From NCBI GenBank assembly GCA_025869455.1, contig JAOZVT010000643.1:1-8172 (forward strand): a stretch of DNA of 8,172 nt, given 5' to 3'. The translations under genes were made by a program, and so were the position numbers. Every line of letters starts with the position of its first letter. Within the stretch, counting starts at the first letter, position 1. The notes under the pieces were generated by a model. The model searched no databases. It saw only the letters and a list, made by a program, of their open reading frames with translations, and was not told the DNA's origin. Below, one piece after another: positions 5,701-8,172 of this stretch. Source of the stretch: Prosthecobacter sp. (lineage in GTDB: Bacteria > Verrucomicrobiota > Verrucomicrobiia > Verrucomicrobiales > Verrucomicrobiaceae).

Positions 5701-6291
5701 CTGCGCCAGATTTGCTGCCACCCTTCGCTTGTGGATAAGTCCAGTAGCGATGACAGCGCCAAGCTGACCTCTACTTTGGAACTCATTGAAGGACTCCACG
5801 CCGAAGGCCACAAAGTGCTCCTCTTCAGCCAATTCGTGACGATGCTCAGCATCATCCGCGACAAGTTGGATGAGATGAAAATTCCGCATTACTGGTTAAC
5901 CGGAAGCACCAACAATCGCTCTGAAGTGGTACAGAGTTTCCAAGAAGATCCAGACCCATGTGTCTTCCTGCTCTCCCTGAAAGCCGGGGGCAGCGGTCTA
6001 AACCTGACCTCCGCCAGCTACGTCATTCTTTACGATCCATGGTGGAATCCAGCGGTGGAAGCCCAGGCGATTGACCGAGCTCACCGCATCGGCCAGACGC
6101 AGCCCGTGATGGCCTACCGAATGATCACGAAGGGAACGATCGAAGAAAAAATCATGCTGCTCCAGCAGAAGAAGAGCCTGATGTCAGCTAACATTCTGGG
6201 AGAAGGCGGCTTCTCCAACACGCTCGAGAAATCTGACTTCGAATTCTTGTTTGGCCTAGAAGCCGAAGAAGCCATGCGAGCAGAAGACTAA
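2782..6291 (+). CDS. Large SNF2-family (superfamily 2) DNA helicase/translocase
   Basis: A 1169-aa ATP-dependent DNA translocase of the bacterial SNF2 (RapA/HepA-Rad54-like) type; its cellular role is not established. The motor occupies the C-terminal third. It has L-R-P-Y-Q (about 704-708), Walker A D-M-G-L-G-K-T (K735), motif II D-E-G-Q (827-830), motif III L-S-G-T-P (854-858) and F-L-L-R-R-T-K. Motif IV follows as K-V-L-L-F-S-Q-F (1011-1018), then L-K-A-G-G-S-G-L-N-L and motif VI I-D-R-A-H-R-I-G-Q (1097-1105). All motor motifs look intact. The roughly 700 residues before the motor contain no motif I can name except a SWIM-like segment near 40-80 with an incomplete CxC/CxH metal site (S68, C70, P74, H76). 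I chose the ATG at 2782; a GTG at 2776 is in frame two codons earlier. No usable SD is free, since the GGGG lies in a hairpin. It is divergent from araC and monocistronic, ending at a strong terminator. Confidence 0.93.
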   Translation: MPDFATSLPSLLQSFEPRLRQEAERLADDDAIRGLDIVEDEVLAEVVLDDRHVNVRWYLEDDQWLSESDCDDEPLHKLALCAALVAAQRRFARQTQPGNAPSLPPEETFQIMLERRLARQLTPEEEGYLSKLEKRFQRVRQSGGHIYDQDMVRLHPRWSIQSVDPLSLWPEPPVNLKEFWEYVALALQERNLPAPSFLRGSVDIDAVRARLSVWRQERTLPLWRERIRQLLRSLDETPPKQRRSCDFRLIITTSEARLQIRTGSDEAFRAVAGSELTALEHEYERGALSIPAAGELLLLTSIGQIGASPGEVCRFDLENHSRWLGTLFQQPALQARLLTLDEMPFRRVSEPLRWSSEEDAESGQLILTLVQADDSPAPLPLRVLHGTETLFLSADTLFSGPLWFPEETKLESSASIPINALATQDGIAFLDKLDLPLPADISSRIRHEPLHVKVKAGCVARSHATSTEHAVFQIEATTPDGTVREVLRYAGWQPTENARPDDDNSIICRDRSALASAEAALQEMRPVYDPEYEGFRVRLTKTFPDQFNTWAKSLPEGMSLTADDRLQTILADPLIARVRIEASQTANIDWFDLKMIFEVEGADLKAADIRRLISAKGGFVQLADGTWRRVKLELSEEQQVMMDQLGLDMDEFSNEAHRLHWRQLTGQGAKDIINPRAWQNLTQRMEQAKLDERPAVPEGLGVTLRPYQEEGFHFLAYLNLNKFGGILADDMGLGKTIQSITWILWLRSRYRTAWPCLVVCPKSVLDVWATEFGKAAPGLKVQVLRDKEELDLELLYKEYHVLVMNYAQLRGCIELLESVKWLAVILDEGQHIKNPDSKAAKAARLLKAESRLVLSGTPVENRLLDLWSLMTFAAPGALGDRNYFHRHFDRRKDAKASERLSARLKPFLLRRTKSQVAKDLPERSEEAMLCEMSGTQERLYREELAKAQHMVLSASGFEVLTRKRFAILQALTRLRQICCHPSLVDKSSSDDSAKLTSTLELIEGLHAEGHKVLLFSQFVTMLSIIRDKLDEMKIPHYWLTGSTNNRSEVVQSFQEDPDPCVFLLSLKAGGSGLNLTSASYVILYDPWWNPAVEAQAIDRAHRIGQTQPVMAYRMITKGTIEEKIMLLQQKKSLMSANILGEGGFSNTLEKSDFEFLFGLEAEEAMRAED

Positions 6292-6323
6292 AAACGCGGA
6301 TAATCTGCGGCATTCATTCAGCC

Positions 6324-6362
6324 AGCGTCAGGATAAGGATTTCCCCTTATCCTGACGCTTTT
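6324..6362 (+). terminator. Strong intrinsic terminator after the SNF2 gene
   Basis: AGCGTCAGGATAAGG (6324-6338) and CCTTATCCTGACGCT (6345-6359) form a perfect 15-bp stem with a 6-nt loop. T-residues follow at 6359-6362. It stands 32 bases after the SNF2 stop and separates that transcription unit from the next gene. Confidence 0.9.
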
Positions 6363-6385
6363 GTGTACGTTTCTGCTGAAAATGC

Positions 6386-6391
6386 GAGGAG
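6386..6391 (+). promoter_or_regulatory. Shine-Dalgarno for a small leader ORF
   Basis: GAGGAG is 10 nt before the ATG at 6402, a good SD spacing, but 24 nt before the ATG at 6416 of the long secreted-protein gene, which is too far for direct use. It therefore points to the leader ORF, or to an unusual start for the long gene. No convincing promoter is visible between the terminator at 6362 and these starts. Confidence 0.45.
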
Positions 6392-6401
6392 TTAGGCTAG
6401 G

Positions 6402-6419
6402 ATGCGCCTCCCCCCATGA
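6402..6419 (+). CDS. Candidate five-codon leader peptide (MRLPP) coupled to the downstream gene
   Basis: ATG CGC CTC CCC CCA TGA reads M-R-L-P-P-stop. Its TGA overlaps the ATG of the long secreted-protein gene as ATGA (6416-6419), the usual arrangement for translational coupling. GAGGAG sits at proper distance upstream. A Pro-Pro pair just before the stop is a known context for slow elongation and termination, so the peptide could set the rate of reinitiation. An 18-bp ORF can easily arise by chance, so this is a hypothesis. Confidence 0.3.
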   Translation: MRLPP

Positions 6420-8172
6420 AATTGACCGCCTTGAAACTTCTTCACGGTGGGCTCGCCTTGTTGCTGGCTAGCTCGCTTTCTGCACAATCCCTGCAATGGG
6501 ATGCGAATGGAACCGACGCTAGCGTCACCGATGGTGGCGGCACCTGGAACACCAGCAACAGCAATTGGTGGACCGGCACGACTAACCAACCATGGAATAA
6601 CTCTGCCAATACCATTGCCGTATTTGGCAATGGCGGCATCCCCGGAATCACCTCAGGTGCAGCGACTGTCAACGTGAGCGGCACGGTGAATGCAGGTGGG
6701 CTTCAGTTTAATGCCATTGATCTGACTGCCGCAGAAAATAGGGCTTACGTGCTTTCTGGCGGAACCATTAACTTGTCAGAAGGCGCATTTATTCGTGTCG
6801 CCAATGGCAGTTCAAACACGGGTAATGCTCGTATTACTCTGAATTCCAGTTTCGCCGGCAATAACATCAGCATTGAAAAAAGTGGTGCCGATCTAGGACT
6901 GCTCGTCCTAACTGGCACCAATACCTGGACAGGCACGCTCACCCTTGCGGATGCATCTGGCTCAGGCGGGATCTTTTTGAATACCACCAATGTGGCGGCC
7001 CTTACCAGCCTGAGTACGATTAATGTCCAAACGGGCAACACCTTGGTCATCAACTACGGTCAAGCTACCTTGATGGACGTCGCGCTGCAACTGGCTGGCT
7101 CAGGAGGCAGCAGTCGTGGAGCCGTCCGCTTTGATCAAAGCCGCACCCTCTCAGGTAACGTCACGTTAATGTCCAACACAGGCATCTCGGCCAACACTAC
7201 CAGTTCGCCTACGGGGACTTTAGCTGGCAATATTGGAGAATCTGGCGGCAGCCGCAGCCTAACCATCAATACACTCAACACGACTGGAACCATCGTCCTG
7301 AGTGGAAACAACACCTTCACTGGGGGTGTGATTGTGAACTCTGGCACTCTGAGCCTGGGCAGCACAGGTGCCCTGAATTCAACCGCTCCAAACTTGGTGA
7401 CGTTTGCCAACAATACGAACGCCAAGTTTTTAACCTTGAATGGTTTTTCGACGGTTGTTTCAGGCCTTTCAACCACCGGCAGCACAGATACCGTGACTGT
7501 GCAAAACGCTAATGCCAGCGCTGCTACCCTGACGATTGCCAATTCCAGCGCCCAAACCTTCCGTGGTATCCTGGCCGATGGAACTGGTGGAGGCACCCTT
7601 TCTATTGTGAAGACAGGCAGCGGCACTCAAACACTGACCCGTGCCAACACTTACACAGGCAGCACCACCCTGAAAGCAGGCACATTGGAACTGGACTTCA
7701 GCGCTTCAGGTGCCCCTGCATCCAACCTTTTAGGCAGTAGTTCAACCCTGATTACCAACGGAGGCATGCTTTCACTTAAAGGCGGAAGTAGCGTCGCCAA
7801 TAGCCAAACGGTCAATGGCCTAACCGTCGCAGCAGGCCGCTCCACCATTACTCTCATCACTCATGCAACGCCCAAAGATCTCGTCTTAAATCTAGGCGCA
7901 ATAACTTCACAAAAGGGTGGTTCGATCAATTTCGTGCTGCCATCCGGCGCACAAACAGTCACCAACGGCATTCGCACTTCTTCCAGCAATGATGCCAGCG
8001 GCATTTTAGGAGGTTGGGCCACCGTCAATGGGACCGACTGGGCCACCGTTTCTGGCGGTAATATCATCACTTACACAGGATACACCCAAGTCACAAATTT
8101 CAGTACAGGAGCAGGCTCGGCCGGCCCGATTCCGAATACAGCAACAGCCAACATCAAGATCATTGACGGCGG
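6416..8172 (+). CDS. Secreted autotransporter-associated beta-strand repeat protein (5' part, runs off the window)
   Basis: The frame is open from the ATG at 6416 to the last base, giving 585 full codons with no stop. Residues 1-23 form a signal peptide: K2 and K7, a hydrophobic stretch L13-A18, and a probable cleavage near L-S-A/Q, so the protein is exported. The mature part opens with L-Q-W-D-A-N-G (26-32), D-G-G-G-T-W and N-W-W, then A-V-F-G-N-G and a V-N-A-G-G-L-Q-F strand. This is a common N-terminal module of verrucomicrobial and planctomycetal repeat proteins. At least three beta-strand repeats follow. The composition is rich in G, S, T, N and A and almost free of cysteine, as expected for a right-handed beta-helix at the cell surface. 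The secretion route cannot be decided because the C-terminus (autotransporter barrel or PEP-CTERM anchor) is outside the window. The function is unknown; adhesion or polysaccharide interaction is a guess. The gene has no SD of its own at normal distance. Confidence 0.9.
   Translation, partial: MKLTALKLLHGGLALLLASSLSAQSLQWDANGTDASVTDGGGTWNTSNSNWWTGTTNQPWNNSANTIAVFGNGGIPGITSGAATVNVSGTVNAGGLQFNAIDLTAAENRAYVLSGGTINLSEGAFIRVANGSSNTGNARITLNSSFAGNNISIEKSGADLGLLVLTGTNTWTGTLTLADASGSGGIFLNTTNVAALTSLSTINVQTGNTLVINYGQATLMDVALQLAGSGGSSRGAVRFDQSRTLSGNVTLMSNTGISANTTSSPTGTLAGNIGESGGSRSLTINTLNTTGTIVLSGNNTFTGGVIVNSGTLSLGSTGALNSTAPNLVTFANNTNAKFLTLNGFSTVVSGLSTTGSTDTVTVQNANASAATLTIANSSAQTFRGILADGTGGGTLSIVKTGSGTQTLTRANTYTGSTTLKAGTLELDFSASGAPASNLLGSSSTLITNGGMLSLKGGSSVANSQTVNGLTVAAGRSTITLITHATPKDLVLNLGAITSQKGGSINFVLPSGAQTVTNGIRTSSSNDASGILGGWATVNGTDWATVSGGNIITYTGYTQVTNFSTGAGSAGPIPNTATANIKIIDG
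6896..7702 (+). repeat. Autotransporter-associated beta-strand repeats (three clear copies)
   Basis: Three protein repeats follow the pattern L-x-L-x-G-x-N-T-[YFW]-T-G-x-x-x-[VL]-x-x-G-T-L-x-L. Copy 1 is near 6896-6982, with L-T-G-T-N-T-W-T-G. Copy 2 is near 7283-7378, with L-S-G-N-N-T-F-T-G-G and then N-S-G-T-L-S-L-G. Copy 3 is near 7619-7696, with L-T-R-A-N-T-Y-T-G-S and then K-A-G-T-L-E-L. They correspond to the family known as TIGR02601/PATR. The DNA copies have diverged, so they are not a recent tandem expansion. Copy 1 is the most degenerate. Confidence 0.8.

Noticed and set aside
3167..5889. Several minus-strand ORFs of 60-166 codons within the SNF2 gene
   Set aside because: All are shadows of the helicase frame, whose motifs are continuous. 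None has a recognisable motif or an upstream SD.
2782..6291. SNF2 helicase as part of a phage-defence island (DISARM-like)
   Set aside because: No methyltransferase, DUF1998, phospholipase D or nuclease gene adjoins it. The neighbours are a regulator and a surface protein, and it ends at a strong terminator.
6896..7702. Recent tandem DNA repeat or CRISPR-like array
   Set aside because: The repeats are visible only at protein level with unequal spacing, and the DNA copies are strongly diverged.
6442..8070. Minus-strand ORFs rich in Val, Pro and Leu (up to 163 codons) opposite the repeat protein
   Set aside because: They arise from the reverse complement of Gly/Thr/Asn/Ser-rich codons, which seldom yield stops. 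The + strand has a signal peptide, family repeats and an unbroken frame.

Overview
The window looks like an ordinary stretch of chromosome from a Gram-negative bacterium, most likely a member of the Verrucomicrobiota (Prosthecobacter/Verrucomicrobium-like). The main reason is the last gene. It opens with a signal peptide and a WDANG...GGGTW...NWW module and continues with autotransporter-associated beta-strand repeats, a protein type that phylum carries in large numbers. The lineage is an inference from protein style, not from a marker gene.

Layout. (1) 1-230: the 3' end of a recG-type helicase gene on the + strand, closed by a hairpin at its stop codon. (2) 253-828, minus: a small class I SAM-dependent methyltransferase resembling PmtA phospholipid N-methyltransferases. 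(3) 896-1686, plus: a two-gene operon, a YgdI/YgdR-like lipoprotein followed by a Maf nucleotide pyrophosphatase, joined by an ATGA overlap and divergent from the methyltransferase. (4) 1702-2562, minus: an AraC-family regulator with an N-terminal cupin-like sensor, convergent with maf. (5) 2563-2781: a 219-bp divergent intergenic region with repeated AGAAACCTA/TAGGTTTCT motifs, two possible + strand promoters and several inverted repeats that could fold into a structured leader. (6) 2782-6291, plus: a large SNF2-family helicase of 1169 aa, ending at a strong intrinsic terminator. (7) 6402-8172, plus: a candidate five-codon leader ORF coupled by an ATGA overlap to the secreted beta-strand repeat protein, which runs off the window.

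The genes are mostly independent housekeeping or regulatory units: RecG in DNA repair, Maf in nucleotide pool or division control, SNF2 as a DNA translocase, and AraC probably in carbon-source sensing. There are no transposases, integrases, CRISPR repeats, tRNAs, rRNAs or defence cassettes, and I see no clearly new multi-gene system. The points most worth a second look are the structured araC/SNF2 intergenic region, the motif pairs around the araC start, the SWIM-like but incomplete metal site in the SNF2 N-terminus, and the tiny MRLPP leader ORF.
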